Assembly (NCBI RefSeq): GCF_014077505.1
Contig: NZ_JACGWA010000002.1
Coordinates: 1 to 64,000 of the forward strand
Direction: 5' to 3'
DNA length: 64,000 bases
Origin: Colwellia sp. BRX10-3
Lineage (GTDB): Bacteria; Pseudomonadota; Gammaproteobacteria; Enterobacterales; Alteromonadaceae
The notes under the pieces are model-generated. The model was not told the DNA's origin. It ran no database searches and saw only the letters and a program-made list of their open reading frames with translations. This document shows positions 54,628 through 64,000 of the stretch, in pieces; the first letter of the stretch is position 1, and each line of letters opens with the position of its first letter. The position numbers were made by a program, and so were the translations under genes.

Positions 54628-55968
54628 ATGAAAAAATTATTACCGTTTTTTATCGCGTTGCTAACGACAAGTACATTAACGGCTTGTGTGACGCAAAATT
54701 ATGGCAATGATAAAGACACGCCGTTAATTGAAAATGAATCTAGTAAAAATGAAATAGCCATGACCCGGATCTCGCTCGGGTTAGGTTATTTAAAAATGGG
54801 CAATACTCAGCAGGCCAAACTAAATTTAGAAAAAGCGAAACGTTTTTCACCTAATTTGGTTCAAGTTTATACCGCTTTTGCTCACTACTACGACACGGTA
54901 GGTGAGCCTGATTTAGCAACCCAAGCCTACGAACATGCGCTGAGCATTGACGACCAAGATGCCGACACCTTGAATAACTATGGTGTGTTTTTGTGTCGCC
55001 ATGAAAAATACGCAGCTGCTGAAAAACAAATGCTCAAAGCAATAGCAATTCCAAGCTATATTTTAGTGGCACAAAGCTACGAAAATTTAGCCTTTTGCCA
55101 ATTAAAAGCTAAACAGTTTGATAAAGCACAAACATACCTCGAAAAGGCGATTGCTCATAGCCCTAACCGAGCAAGTTCGTTGTTACAAATGATGCGTTTA
55201 CAATATGCAAAAAGTGATTATAAGTTAGCGCAAACTTACCTGTACCGTTATGAGAAATCAACACGCAGATTCAGTGCAGATGCTTTAGCTTTAGCCTTTA
55301 AAATTTTTGAAAAGCAAGGTAACAAAAGTATTTCGTCGAACTATGGCAATATGTTAGTTAAAATGTTTCCAAACTCTTTTGAAGCTAAACAATATATTTT
55401 AAATGAACTTTATCAGATTGATGCAGACAAACTAGCTGAAGACTACCGAGCTTCGCTTACAGGCGAAAGCAGTAAAAAAAGTAAAAAGCGTGTTGTGGTA
55501 TTGTCGCCTAGAAAAGCACCTACTGCTACAAAAGCAAGCTTAAGTCAAAATGGTTTAAAGCCTATTATGGCTAATTCTGTTATGCCAACCACTGAGCAAG
55601 AAGCAGAGTCGAAAGCAAAAGAATCAAACACTGACGATCAGCATAGTGCGCTTGATAAAAATATTGAGCCAGTTGAAGTCACAGAAAAACCGGTAACAAA
55701 GCTGGCAGTTCAAGCGCAAATCAGCGAAGAAATAAAGCCTGAAAAAATGGTTTCAAAAGTAGTTGTTAAACAAGAAGACAATCGAACACCTATGGTGTCG
55801 TTACCCATACATGTTGTGGTAAAAGGCGATAGTCTGTTTGCTGTTTCTAAGCAATACAATATTGTGATGAAAAGTTTAGAACGTTGGAATAAATTACGCC
55901 GTCCCTATCTTTTAAAAATTGGTGATGTTCTCTATCTCGCCGATCCAAAATCAGCGACTAAACGTTAA
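54628..55968 (+). CDS. pilW: PilW/PilF pilotin-like TPR lipoprotein with LysM domain
   Basis: The 446-residue lipoprotein has a signal peptide with lipobox LTAC (Cys20), about five TPR repeats (45-270) as in PilF/PilW, the outer-membrane pilotin for the type IV pilus secretin, then a low-complexity Lys/Glu linker (280-385) and a C-terminal LysM domain (VVVKGDSLFAVSKQYNIV...IGDVLYL, about 395-440). Typical PilF is only about 250 residues, so the LysM part is an addition that should bind peptidoglycan. Located between rlmN and rodZ as usual. Confidence 0.87.
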   Translation: MKKLLPFFIALLTTSTLTACVTQNYGNDKDTPLIENESSKNEIAMTRISLGLGYLKMGNTQQAKLNLEKAKRFSPNLVQVYTAFAHYYDTVGEPDLATQAYEHALSIDDQDADTLNNYGVFLCRHEKYAAAEKQMLKAIAIPSYILVAQSYENLAFCQLKAKQFDKAQTYLEKAIAHSPNRASSLLQMMRLQYAKSDYKLAQTYLYRYEKSTRRFSADALALAFKIFEKQGNKSISSNYGNMLVKMFPNSFEAKQYILNELYQIDADKLAEDYRASLTGESSKKSKKRVVVLSPRKAPTATKASLSQNGLKPIMANSVMPTTEQEAESKAKESNTDDQHSALDKNIEPVEVTEKPVTKLAVQAQISEEIKPEKMVSKVVVKQEDNRTPMVSLPIHVVVKGDSLFAVSKQYNIVMKSLERWNKLRRPYLLKIGDVLYLADPKSATKR

Positions 55969-55980
55969 GAGAAACGCTTG

Positions 55981-56973
55981 ATGAAGCAAGAGTTTAAAAC
56001 ATTGAAAAGTGAACCTGATAACTCGGCAGAAATTGCTGACGAAATCGACGTAGTGGTCGGGCCTGGACGTATGCTCAAAGAAGCGCGAGAAATATGTGGA
56101 TTAAGTGAACAGCAAGTGGCTGATAAACTTAATTTTAGAACACGTTTAGTACAAGATATTGAAGTAGACATATTTAATCGTGATTTACCTGAGGCTTTTA
56201 ATCGTGGTTATCTTAAAAATTACGCCAAGTTGGTTAACATTTCAGAAGGTGCTGTTTTAAATAGTTATGACCAATTAGCTGAAGTGCAAAGCCAATGTGC
56301 CGGCATGCAAAGTTTTTCTAAAGGTACTGAGAAACAAGCCGAACATAATCTGCTGATGTGGATCACTTATCTCATTTTGGCAATATTAGTTACAGCAACC
56401 GTAGTTTGGTGGTTTCAATCGCCCTCCGAACAACCTGCGCCGATAGTGGTAGATACTACTGAGATGTCAGCGGTAGAAAATAGTACTACTGAGCAAGCTA
56501 ATTTATCTAATGAAAACAGTCTAAAAAATTTAAACACTGAGCCAAATGCTGAATCAGAGGATAGTTTAGCTAGTGTGATTAAAAATGAAGAAAATGCCAA
56601 TGTAGATAACATTAATAAAGCAGCAACGCTTTATGCAGAAAACATTTCATCAAGCCGTGATTTAAGTAATGCTCAGGTAACCTTAACGAATGATAACACT
56701 GTTGATGAAAGCGCATTATCTGCGTTGAATGCTGATGTTGTTTTTACTTTTTCTGGCGATTGTTGGGTTAATATATTTGACGCTACAGGGGAGCGAATTG
56801 CTTGGGGTGTGAAAAAGTCTGGCTATATTATGCGAATTTCTGGACAAGCACCTTTTTCTATTACTTTAGGAAAACCAGAATTAGTACAAATAGATTACAA
56901 TGACCTACCGGTCGATATGACTGCATTTAATGCCGGTAATATTGCCAAGTTTTCATTACCATTAGTGCCTTAA
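55981..56973 (+). CDS. rodZ: Cytoskeletal protein RodZ
   Basis: The 330-residue single-pass membrane protein links MreB to the wall-synthesis machinery. It has an N-terminal HTH (about 25-95, LKEAREICGLSEQQVADKLNF), a transmembrane helix (MWITYLILAILVTATVVWWF, about 124-143), an acidic Asn/Ser-rich linker and a C-terminal DUF4115 domain (about 250-325, FSGDCWVNIFDATGERIAWG). The ATG at 55981 follows directly after a TTG that is not used; it lies 12 bases after pilW. Confidence 0.93.
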   Translation: MKQEFKTLKSEPDNSAEIADEIDVVVGPGRMLKEAREICGLSEQQVADKLNFRTRLVQDIEVDIFNRDLPEAFNRGYLKNYAKLVNISEGAVLNSYDQLAEVQSQCAGMQSFSKGTEKQAEHNLLMWITYLILAILVTATVVWWFQSPSEQPAPIVVDTTEMSAVENSTTEQANLSNENSLKNLNTEPNAESEDSLASVIKNEENANVDNINKAATLYAENISSSRDLSNAQVTLTNDNTVDESALSALNADVVFTFSGDCWVNIFDATGERIAWGVKKSGYIMRISGQAPFSITLGKPELVQIDYNDLPVDMTAFNAGNIAKFSLPLVP

Positions 56974-57018
56974 TACGGTAAAATTTGTTTAATTAACGTA
57001 AAATATTGAAGTTTTATT

Positions 57019-58137
57019 ATGTTTAAAGAATCTCCTATTATTCGTCGAAAGTCCCGCCAAATTATGGTTGGCAATGTTCCCGTGGGTGGCGATGCACCTA
57101 TTACCGTGCAGTCAATGACCAACACGCTCACCACTGATGTTGCTGCAACGGTTGCACAAATTAACGCACTTGAAGCCGTTGGCGCTGATATTGTACGTGT
57201 GAGTGTACCTACGATGGACGCGGCTGAAGCATTTCGTGAAATAAAGCTGCAAACTAATATTCCGTTAGTTGCCGATATTCATTTTGATTATCGTATTGCC
57301 TTAAAAGTTGCGGAATATGGCGTTGACTGTTTGCGCATTAACCCGGGCAATATTGGCCGTGAAGACAGAGTTCGCTCTGTTGTTGAGTGTGCTCGTGATA
57401 ATAACATTCCTATACGAATAGGCGTTAACGGCGGTTCGTTAGAAAAAGATATTCAAGAAAAGTATTCAGAGCCAACGCCAGAAGCACTGTTAGAGTCAGC
57501 CATGCGCCATGTGGATATTCTTGACCGCTTAAACTTTCATCAGTTTAAAGTTAGTGTAAAAGCCTCGGATGTTTTTCTTGCCGTTGGTGCTTATCGCTTA
57601 TTAGCGAAACAAATAGATAACCCTTTGCATTTAGGTATTACAGAAGCCGGTGGTTTGCGCTCAGGCTCTGTTAAATCCTCAGTAGGGCTAGGATTATTGC
57701 TTGCTGAAGGCATTGGCGATACTTTGAGAGTTTCACTAGCGGCTGACCCTATTGAAGAAATTAAAGTCGGTTATGATATTTTAAAATCATTAAAGCTGCG
57801 CAGTCGTGGCATTAATTTTATTGCTTGCCCAAGTTGTTCGCGTCAAGAGTTCGATGTTATTTCAACGGTAAATGCTTTAGAACAACGTGTTGAAGATATT
57901 ATGACGCCCATGGATGTGTCAATTATTGGTTGTATTGTTAACGGGCCAGGTGAAGCGTTAATTTCTGATTTAGGGTTAACGGGCAGTAGTAAAAAAAGTG
58001 GCTATTACCTTGATGGCATCCGTCAAAAAGAGCGCTTTGATAATAATAATTTGGTTGACCAACTGGAACAACGCATTCGTGCAAAAGCTAAAATGCTCGA
58101 TGCGAGTTATAAAATAGCGATACAAGAAGTCGATTAA
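57019..58137 (+). CDS. ispG: 4-hydroxy-3-methylbut-2-enyl diphosphate synthase IspG
   Basis: This is a 372-residue iron-sulfur enzyme of the MEP isoprenoid pathway (E. coli 372). The TIM-barrel part has [10 protein letters not shown] and [11 protein letters not shown]; the 4Fe-4S cluster is held by CPSC near residue 270 and a third Cys in [10 protein letters not shown]. ispG-hisS order is conserved. Confidence 0.97.
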   Translation: MFKESPIIRRKSRQIMVGNVPVGGDAPITVQSMTNTLTTDVAATVAQINALEAVGADIVRVSVPTMDAAEAFREIKLQTNIPLVADIHFDYRIALKVAEYGVDCLRINPGNIGREDRVRSVVECARDNNIPIRIGVNGGSLEKDIQEKYSEPTPEALLESAMRHVDILDRLNFHQFKVSVKASDVFLAVGAYRLLAKQIDNPLHLGITEAGGLRSGSVKSSVGLGLLLAEGIGDTLRVSLAADPIEEIKVGYDILKSLKLRSRGINFIACPSCSRQEFDVISTVNALEQRVEDIMTPMDVSIIGCIVNGPGEALISDLGLTGSSKKSGYYLDGIRQKERFDNNNLVDQLEQRIRAKAKMLDASYKIAIQEVD

Positions 58138-58170
58138 TAATAGTTAATTAATTCCTCTATTGCGCTGTTA

Positions 58171-58199
58171 TTTACGTTTGACAGTAAACTGCCTATACT
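58171..58199 (+). promoter_or_regulatory. Probable sigma-70 promoter of hisS
   Basis: TTTACG (58171-58176) and TATACT (58194-58199), 17 bases apart, lie 98 bases before hisS. The imperfect direct repeat TGCGCGCGATAAA / TGCGTGCGATAAA (58201-58213, 58220-58232) follows at the expected transcription start. Confidence 0.5.
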
Positions 58200-58296
58200 A
58201 TGCGCGCGATAAATATATGTGCGTGCGATAAAATATTCTTTGTATAAGCCAATGAATAAATAATTGAACAAATAAACACTAGCGAGAAAATGATAC

Positions 58297-59571
58297 GTGA
58301 GTAAAGCACTTCAAGCAATTAGAGGTATGAACGACTGTTTACCATCTGAAACAGGCGTTTGGCAAATGGTAGAATCAGTATTACGCCGAGTTGCCAGTAA
58401 TTATGGTTTTGCTGAAATACGTATGCCAATTGTCGAATCTACGGCACTATTTAAACGCTCTATTGGTGAAGTCACCGATATTGTAGAAAAGGAAATGTAT
58501 ACTTTTGATGATCGTAATGGCGACAGTTTAACATTACGTCCAGAAGGTACAGCAAGTTGCGTGCGTGCTGGTAATCAACATGGATTACTGTATAACCAAG
58601 AGCAACGCTTATGGTATATGGGGCCTATGTTTCGTCATGAGCGTCCGCAAAAAGGTCGCTATCGTCAATTTCATCAATTTGGCCTAGAAGCCTTTGGTAT
58701 CGCAACACCGGATATTGACGCTGAAATTATTATGTTAACTTCTCGACTTTGGCGGGAACTTGGCATTAATGAATTTGTCACACTAGAACTAAATTCTTTA
58801 GGTTCGAATGAAGAGCGCGGAAAATATCGTGATGCGTTAGTGATATTCTTAGCTGAAAAAGAACATCTTTTAGATGAAGATAGCAAGCGACGCATGCACA
58901 CCAATCCATTGCGCGTACTGGACAGTAAAAATCCAGAGGTACAAGCCGCATTGGTTGGCGCACCTAAATTAGCGGATTATTTTGGTGAAGAATCAAGTAC
59001 ACATTTTGCTTCGGTTTGTCAGCGCTTAGACGCTGCCGGTATCAAGTATGTGATTAATGATCGTTTAGTACGCGGTTTAGATTATTATAATCGCACCGTT
59101 TTTGAATGGGTGACATCTAGCTTAGGTGCCCAAGGTACTATTTGTGCTGGTGGTCGCTATGATGGGTTAGTTGAACAACTTGGTGGTAAATCTACACCAG
59201 GGTTTGGCTTTGCTTTAGGCATTGAACGTTTAGTGTTAATGCTGACCAGTTTAGAAAAAGCCAATAATATTAGAGCACAAGTGGACGCTTACGTTATTAT
59301 GCTGGGCAATGACGTTGAAATCACGGGCAATGGCCTTGCAGAACAATGGCGAGATCAAGTGCCAGATATTCGCTTACAATGTCACTGTGGTGGTGGCAAT
59401 ATGAAAAAACAAATGAAGCGTGCGGATAAGTCGGGTGCCCAAATAGCATTGATTCTTGGTGAAGATGAAATAGCTCAACAGACGGTAACCGTAAAATATT
59501 TGCGCGGACAACAAGAACAACAAAGTTTGCCACTTGAGCAAGTGCCAAGTCTTTTAACAAATTTACTTTAA
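58297..59571 (+). CDS. hisS: Histidyl-tRNA synthetase
   Basis: This 424-residue class II synthetase (E. coli 424) charges tRNA-His. Motif 1 lies near [13 protein letters not shown], motif 2 is [19 protein letters not shown], the HisA motif is [13 protein letters not shown], and motif 3 is [11 protein letters not shown]. The C-terminal anticodon-binding domain runs from about 330. Starts with GTG at 58297. Confidence 0.97.
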   Translation: MSKALQAIRGMNDCLPSETGVWQMVESVLRRVASNYGFAEIRMPIVESTALFKRSIGEVTDIVEKEMYTFDDRNGDSLTLRPEGTASCVRAGNQHGLLYNQEQRLWYMGPMFRHERPQKGRYRQFHQFGLEAFGIATPDIDAEIIMLTSRLWRELGINEFVTLELNSLGSNEERGKYRDALVIFLAEKEHLLDEDSKRRMHTNPLRVLDSKNPEVQAALVGAPKLADYFGEESSTHFASVCQRLDAAGIKYVINDRLVRGLDYYNRTVFEWVTSSLGAQGTICAGGRYDGLVEQLGGKSTPGFGFALGIERLVLMLTSLEKANNIRAQVDAYVIMLGNDVEITGNGLAEQWRDQVPDIRLQCHCGGGNMKKQMKRADKSGAQIALILGEDEIAQQTVTVKYLRGQQEQQSLPLEQVPSLLTNLL

Positions 59572-59580
59572 GGGTTAGTT

Positions 59581-60219
59581 TTGGATATCAATCAAACAGA
59601 AGAACAACAAGTCGAATCAATCAAAAGATTTTGGAGTGATAATGGTAATGCCATCATTGCAGGTTTAGCTATTGGTTTTGCCGGATTTATTGGTCTTAAT
59701 TATTATAACGACCATAAATTGCAACAAGAGTTAAATACCTCAGAAGCCTATCAAACGATGATCGAAGCTGCGGCTGAAGATAGCGTTGCTTTTGAAACAG
59801 CAGGTAAAGCTTTTATTGCTGAAAATGACGCCTCTAGTTATACCATGTTAACGGCTATTGCTTTAGCAAAAGAAGCCGCTGAAAAGCAAGATTGGGTAAA
59901 AGCCGAAACGTATTTGACTACGGCAATTGAGAAATCAGTTGATGATGGCATTAAAGCAATTGCTATCGTGCGCTTAGCGCGTGTGCAATTACAATTAGAA
60001 AAATATGAACAGGCTTTAGTGACATTAACGCCAAAACTACCGGCTTCATTTAACGCTAGCGTTGAAGAAATTAAAGGTGATATATACTTTACACAAGGTA
60101 AAACGGAGTTAGCCCGTAATGCATATCAAGCAGCAATTGATGGTGCTACAGAAGGCACTAATCCTGCATTACAAATGAAATTAGATAACCTAGCGCAAGT
60201 TATTAACTTAAGCAAATAG
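59581..60219 (+). CDS. yfgM: Ancillary SecYEG translocon subunit YfgM
   Basis: This is a 212-residue inner-membrane protein with a short cytosolic N-terminus (TEEQQVESIKRFW), one transmembrane helix (about 22-41, IIAGLAIGFAGFIGLNYY) and a periplasmic TPR-like domain. YfgM works with PpiD at SecYEG and aids envelope protein traffic. It starts with TTG at 59581, AAGGG upstream, 9 bases after hisS and 14 before bamB. Confidence 0.93.
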   Translation: MDINQTEEQQVESIKRFWSDNGNAIIAGLAIGFAGFIGLNYYNDHKLQQELNTSEAYQTMIEAAAEDSVAFETAGKAFIAENDASSYTMLTAIALAKEAAEKQDWVKAETYLTTAIEKSVDDGIKAIAIVRLARVQLQLEKYEQALVTLTPKLPASFNASVEEIKGDIYFTQGKTELARNAYQAAIDGATEGTNPALQMKLDNLAQVINLSK

Positions 60220-60233
60220 AGAGTGGTATAAGC

Positions 60234-61442
60234 ATGTTTATGAGTAAACGCTTTAACAAAAATCTCCTTGCTATGTGTTTTCTAGCGGTGGGGATTTCTG
60301 CGTGTTCATCAACAGATGATGAAGATGATGAACTGAGAGTTGCGGATTTAACCGAAATTAAAGCCCTATTTACACCTGTTGTTAAATGGGATGCAAGTGT
60401 TGGTAATGGTGTGGGAGGTTACTTCTCTCGTATTCAGCCAGTTGTTGCGTACGGAAAAGTATTTAGTGCAAGTCGTGACGGTGAAGCTTACGCATTTGAT
60501 GAGAAAACCGGTGAACAAGTTTGGCATGCTGACTTAAGTGACATTGATAAAAAGCTTGGTTTTTTCGATAAGAAAGAACCTGCTTTAATTAGTGGTGGTG
60601 CTGTTGCTGGTATTAATAAAGTGTTTTTCGGTAGTGAGAATGGTGATGTTATTGCCCTCGAAGCTGAAAGTGGCAAGGTATCATGGCAAGGAAAAGTTAA
60701 AGGTGAAGTGATTGCTGCACCCGCGCTCGATTCTGGCAAACTAGTGGTTAATACTGCTTCTGGTGTTATGAAGGCTTTTAATGCTTCAAATGGCCAAGAC
60801 GATTGGCAAATTGAACAAGATGTTCCACCACTTACCTTGCGTGGAATTAGTGCGCCAGTAATTGCTGGCGGTGGTGTTATTGTTGGTTCAGCTGACGGCT
60901 CTTTGGCTGTTTATTTGCTAGAACAAGGACGCCAAGGCTGGACAGTAGACATCGGCGAAGCGACAGGGTCGACCGAATTAGAACGAGTAATTGATGTTGA
61001 CTCAACGCCATTAGTATACGGTGATAACATTTATACCGTGTCTTCTCGCGGTAATTTAAGTGCGGTTGAATTACGTACGGGTCGATTGTTATGGCAACGC
61101 CAATATTCATCTTATCGTGAAATATCTATTAGTGGTAATAGCTTGTTCTTAACGGATGTTAAAGGACATATCTATGCTGTCGATCGTAATAATGGCTTAG
61201 AGCTTTGGAGCCAATTATCGTTTACAAATCGTGGTTTAACCGGGCCTGCTCCTATGGGTAGCTATGTTGTGGTTGGTGATTTTGAAGGTTACCTGCATTG
61301 GTTAGATCAAGCAACGGGTGAAATTGTTGCTCGTCATCATGTCGATAGTAGCGGTATTCACGCAACACCGACAGTTGATAATAACGTTTTGTACAGTCAA
61401 GCACGTAATGGTGACTTAGAAGCGATTACCATTCCAAAATAA
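60234..61442 (+). CDS. bamB: Outer membrane assembly lipoprotein BamB
   Basis: The 402-residue lipoprotein has a signal peptide with ISAC lipobox (Cys25), an acidic linker (TDDEDDE) and an eight-bladed beta-propeller with PQQ-type repeats (for example GEAYAFDEKTGEQVWHADLS, GDVIALEAESGKVSWQG). It is part of the BAM complex that inserts beta-barrel proteins. Two ATGs are possible (60234 and 60240); either gives the same signal peptide. Confidence 0.95.
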   Translation: MFMSKRFNKNLLAMCFLAVGISACSSTDDEDDELRVADLTEIKALFTPVVKWDASVGNGVGGYFSRIQPVVAYGKVFSASRDGEAYAFDEKTGEQVWHADLSDIDKKLGFFDKKEPALISGGAVAGINKVFFGSENGDVIALEAESGKVSWQGKVKGEVIAAPALDSGKLVVNTASGVMKAFNASNGQDDWQIEQDVPPLTLRGISAPVIAGGGVIVGSADGSLAVYLLEQGRQGWTVDIGEATGSTELERVIDVDSTPLVYGDNIYTVSSRGNLSAVELRTGRLLWQRQYSSYREISISGNSLFLTDVKGHIYAVDRNNGLELWSQLSFTNRGLTGPAPMGSYVVVGDFEGYLHWLDQATGEIVARHHVDSSGIHATPTVDNNVLYSQARNGDLEAITIPK

Positions 61443-61501
61443 GTTATTCGACTAACTGGCAAATAATTAGTGGCTAGTTGAATATGTAGACTAAAATTAT
61501 A

Positions 61502-61538
61502 AACGGCTCCAATGTAAAGTGCATTGGAGCCGTTGTTT
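61502..61538 (+). terminator. Hairpin between bamB and der
   Basis: AACGGCTCCAATG / CATTGGAGCCGTT is a perfect 13-bp stem with a TAAAGTG loop, followed by GTTTATT. It would end much bamB transcription before der. Confidence 0.8.
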
Positions 61539-61599
61539 ATTAATAAAACTGATATAATTGTTAAATTATATTAAGTATAAAGAGAGATTTGAGGTGAAA

Positions 61600-63075
61600 A
61601 TGCTTCCTGTAGTAGCACTTGTTGGGCGACCTAATGTCGGAAAATCAACATTATTTAATAGATTAACACGCAGTCGAGACGCGTTAGTTGCCGACTATCC
61701 AGGATTAACTCGTGATCGACAATATGGTAAAGCGGAAGTTGAAGAGCATCCTTTTATTGTTATTGATACCGGTGGTATTGAAGGTAACGAGAAAGGTATT
61801 GATGCCCTGATGGCAGAGCAATCACTGATTGCCATTGATGAAGCTGATGCCGTGCTATTTATGGTTGATGCCAGAGCGGGTTTAACTTCTGCTGACCAAG
61901 GCATTGCCAGCCATTTACGTAAACAAGACAAAAAAGTATTTTTAGTTGCCAATAAAGTTGATGGTATTGATGCTGACTCTGCAGTTGCCGACTTTTATTC
62001 TCTTGGCTTAGGCGATGCTGTACATCAAATTGCAGCGGCACATGGCCGTGGTGTTACGCAACTACTCACCTTGGCACTAACGCCTCATATAGAAGAACTT
62101 GGTCGACCCAAAGCACAAGAAAATGATGAATTCGATGGTGAGTATGATGAAACCATAGATCATGAAGCGTTAGACCAAAAAAATATTGATGACGCCCCTG
62201 AAGAAACTGACACCATTAAGTTAGCTATTATTGGTAAGCCTAACGTTGGTAAATCAACGTTAACTAACCGTATTTTGGGTGAAGATAGAGTTGTGGTATT
62301 CGACATGCCAGGTACAACACGTGACAGCGTTTATATTCCAATGGAACATAATGGCCGACCGTATACCTTAATTGATACTGCAGGTATTCGTCGCCGTAAA
62401 AATGTTACTGATATAGTAGAGAAGTTTTCTGTTATTAAAACGTTACGTGCGATTGAAGATGCTAACGTTTGTTTATTAATTATTGATGCGCAAGAGGGTA
62501 TTAGTGATCAAGATTTAAGTCTGCTTGGTTTTATTCTCGAGGCTGGTCGCTCTTTAGTATTAGCGGTAAATAAATGGGATGGTTTAGATGATCATGTTAA
62601 AGATCGTATTAAATCTGAATTAGATCGTCGTTTAGGTTTTATCGATTTTGCCCGTATTCATTTTATATCGGCGTTGCACGGCACAGGAGTTGGTCATTTA
62701 TACGAATCAGTTGAAGAAGCTTTTGTTTCAGCGACTAAGCGTATTTCTACTTCTATGGTGACTAAGATTTTAGATATGGCGGTGTTCGATCATCAACCCC
62801 CTATGCATCATGGCCGCCGTATTAAACTTAAATATGCTCATGCGGGTGGTTATAATCCACCTATTATCGTTATCCACGGTAATTTAGCGAAAAACTTACC
62901 ACTTTCTTACAAGCGTTATTTAATGAACTACTACCGTAAATCGTTAAAAATTATGGGTACGCCAATTAGAATTGAGTTTAGAGAAACCTCTAACCCGTTT
63001 GCTGGTAAGAAAAAGCTAACTTATACTGAGCAAAAGAAAATGGCTCGTGCTACTCAAGGTTATAAGAAAGATTAA
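61600..63075 (+). CDS. der: Ribosome assembly GTPase Der (EngA)
   Basis: This 491-residue protein has two tandem G domains ([11 protein letters not shown] near residue 10 and [12 protein letters not shown] near 210, each with DTGG/DTAG and NK-D motifs) and a C-terminal KH-like domain (about 380-475), followed by a lysine-rich end. Der binds the 50S subunit during assembly. The ATG at 61600 (GAGGTG upstream) is preferred to 61558, which would add 14 residues absent in the family. The acidic linker ([13 protein letters not shown]) is typical. Confidence 0.96.
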   Translation: MLPVVALVGRPNVGKSTLFNRLTRSRDALVADYPGLTRDRQYGKAEVEEHPFIVIDTGGIEGNEKGIDALMAEQSLIAIDEADAVLFMVDARAGLTSADQGIASHLRKQDKKVFLVANKVDGIDADSAVADFYSLGLGDAVHQIAAAHGRGVTQLLTLALTPHIEELGRPKAQENDEFDGEYDETIDHEALDQKNIDDAPEETDTIKLAIIGKPNVGKSTLTNRILGEDRVVVFDMPGTTRDSVYIPMEHNGRPYTLIDTAGIRRRKNVTDIVEKFSVIKTLRAIEDANVCLLIIDAQEGISDQDLSLLGFILEAGRSLVLAVNKWDGLDDHVKDRIKSELDRRLGFIDFARIHFISALHGTGVGHLYESVEEAFVSATKRISTSMVTKILDMAVFDHQPPMHHGRRIKLKYAHAGGYNPPIIVIHGNLAKNLPLSYKRYLMNYYRKSLKIMGTPIRIEFRETSNPFAGKKKLTYTEQKKMARATQGYKKD

Positions 63076-63120
63076 ATTGTAAATATGTAACCACATTTTA
63101 GTTTCAGACATATCATGATG

Positions 63121-63149
63121 AAAAGCTGATTATAAAATCAGCTTTTTTT
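63121..63149 (+). terminator. der terminator
   Basis: AAAAGCTGATT / AATCAGCTTTT is an 11-bp stem with a short AT loop, followed by a run of T. Confidence 0.9.
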
Positions 63150-63280
63150 ATGAAAAATTTCACGCATAATAGCGATAAACTTTATTGCTTTAGCAGTAAT
63201 ATTCCGCTAATGTAAAATTTCTAAACAACTTATTTAATTGTATTATTTTGTTTCACTGAGGCCGAACCTTTAGGAAATTT

Positions 63281-63964
63281 ATGCCTGATAATTCTACAAG
63301 AATGGAAACGGAAGGGCGGTTAAATAACAATTTAGCGTTATTGCACCCGGGTTCTGTGGTGACATTAGATATGACGACTCCCGCAGGGCAACGCGGTAAG
63401 TTCCGTTCAACTTTTATTGGCTATCTGAAAAAAAATTACGTTTTAGTGCAATATCCTGACAGTTCAAAAATAGGCAGTTTTGCAAAATATATTGCGCCTG
63501 GTATGGGCGTTACAGTACGTGGATTAATTGAAGGTCATGAAGGTGCTGTAGTAGCCTTTGTTTCTAATGTTAAGCAATCAATCCAAATTCCATCACGCAT
63601 TTTAGTACTTGAATTTCCTCGTGAAGTCAGTTTACAAAATTTACGTGCCTCAATGCGTATCGAAACGCATATTAAAGCTAAAACTAAGATAAAAGATGAG
63701 TATTGGTCTTCAGTAATATCTGATATTTCTGTCTCTGGTTGTAAGCTGATGATTAATAATGGCGAAAAGCTGACATTAAATGATGATAAGCCAGTAGAAA
63801 TAATTATCGAAGATTTTCAAAGTTTAAAAAATCTTAAGTTAGAAGCAGAAATTTGTAACAGTAAAATTCAAACAGGTGGCGTGATGCTAGGGGTTAAGTT
63901 TAGTGAATCATGTAAAACTGAAGTCACTAAACTATTACAAGAAGCTGTTATTATACCTGGCTAA
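63281..63964 (+). CDS. PilZ domain protein (YcgR-like)
   Basis: The 227-residue protein has an N-terminal YcgR-N-like beta domain (about 15-105) and a C-terminal PilZ domain (about 118-225). The c-di-GMP-binding residues are complete: RxxxR as RASMR (R122, R126) and DxSxxG as DISVSG (D148, S150, G153). YcgR-type proteins act on the flagellar motor when c-di-GMP rises, so it is a plausible effector for the two cyclases in this window, though nothing ties it to either directly. Alone after der. Confidence 0.9.
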   Translation: MPDNSTRMETEGRLNNNLALLHPGSVVTLDMTTPAGQRGKFRSTFIGYLKKNYVLVQYPDSSKIGSFAKYIAPGMGVTVRGLIEGHEGAVVAFVSNVKQSIQIPSRILVLEFPREVSLQNLRASMRIETHIKAKTKIKDEYWSSVISDISVSGCKLMINNGEKLTLNDDKPVEIIIEDFQSLKNLKLEAEICNSKIQTGGVMLGVKFSESCKTEVTKLLQEAVIIPG

Positions 63965-64000
63965 CTAGCTTGTACTGTTATAACTTTCGCCTTGATTATA

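Overview
The window is AT-rich chromosomal DNA from a marine gammaproteobacterium. Gene order and protein sequences point to Alteromonadales, most likely Colwelliaceae (Colwellia/Thalassotalea type). The pointers are the rsmI/lpoA-yraN-diaA-dolP block, ispB//rplU-rpmA-obgE, thrLABC, and the rlmN-pilW-rodZ-ispG-hisS-yfgM-bamB-der run. This placement is inference from content; no 16S rRNA gene is present. I saw no insertion sequences, prophage, CRISPR array or tRNA gene. Almost all of it is vertical core genome with small accessory islands.

Layout. 1-5260: the end of an unidentified gene, a STAS-like small protein, then the envelope/replication cluster dolP-diaA-yraN-lpoA (minus strand) divergent from rsmI. 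5286-5793: RNase P RNA with promoter and terminator. 5900-10060: an accessory stretch with an orphan ATP-grasp enzyme, a Cys-containing small protein, a PAS-GGDEF cyclase, and a DUF5610 protein behind a flagellar sigma-28-type promoter. 10067-12946: folA, a NahK-like kinase and a LysR regulator. 13074-17675: glutaryl-CoA dehydrogenase, a fused alpha-beta 2-oxoacid dehydrogenase E1, and an unusual FabD-like acyltransferase overlapping it by ATGA. 17774-22974: argR, galM, ispB, rplU-rpmA-obgE. 22975-30321: a complete molybdenum block, moaA-mobA-moaB-modABC-moeB (minus strand) behind a Moco riboswitch, with moeA divergent. 30362-34751: a hydrolase, dbpA, a DUF3718 protein, SOS-controlled yebG, and a YgjP-like metallopeptidase. 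34964-37346: a tiny membrane ORF, then a response regulator / CheC-like / diguanylate cyclase operon. 37454-42450: thrL-thrA-thrB-thrC with attenuator. 42645-49981: ung, a class V PLP enzyme, a GNAT, an amine oxidase-like flavoprotein, a 2-hydroxyacid dehydrogenase, nnrS, DUF2164. 50072-53160: a CxxC mini membrane protein, iscX, maeA, ndk. 53440-63964: the rlmN-to-der run, ending with a PilZ protein.

How the genes work together. The Mo block makes and inserts molybdenum cofactor from imported molybdate, and the riboswitch gives product feedback. The two cyclases, the PilZ protein and the CheC/response-regulator pair indicate c-di-GMP and phospho-signalling that probably affects motility or attachment. 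The thr operon makes threonine under Thr/Ile attenuation. The most open biology is the gcdH-E1-acyltransferase locus, whose acyltransferase lacks the residues that define malonyl transferases. I found no clear new defence or mobile system.
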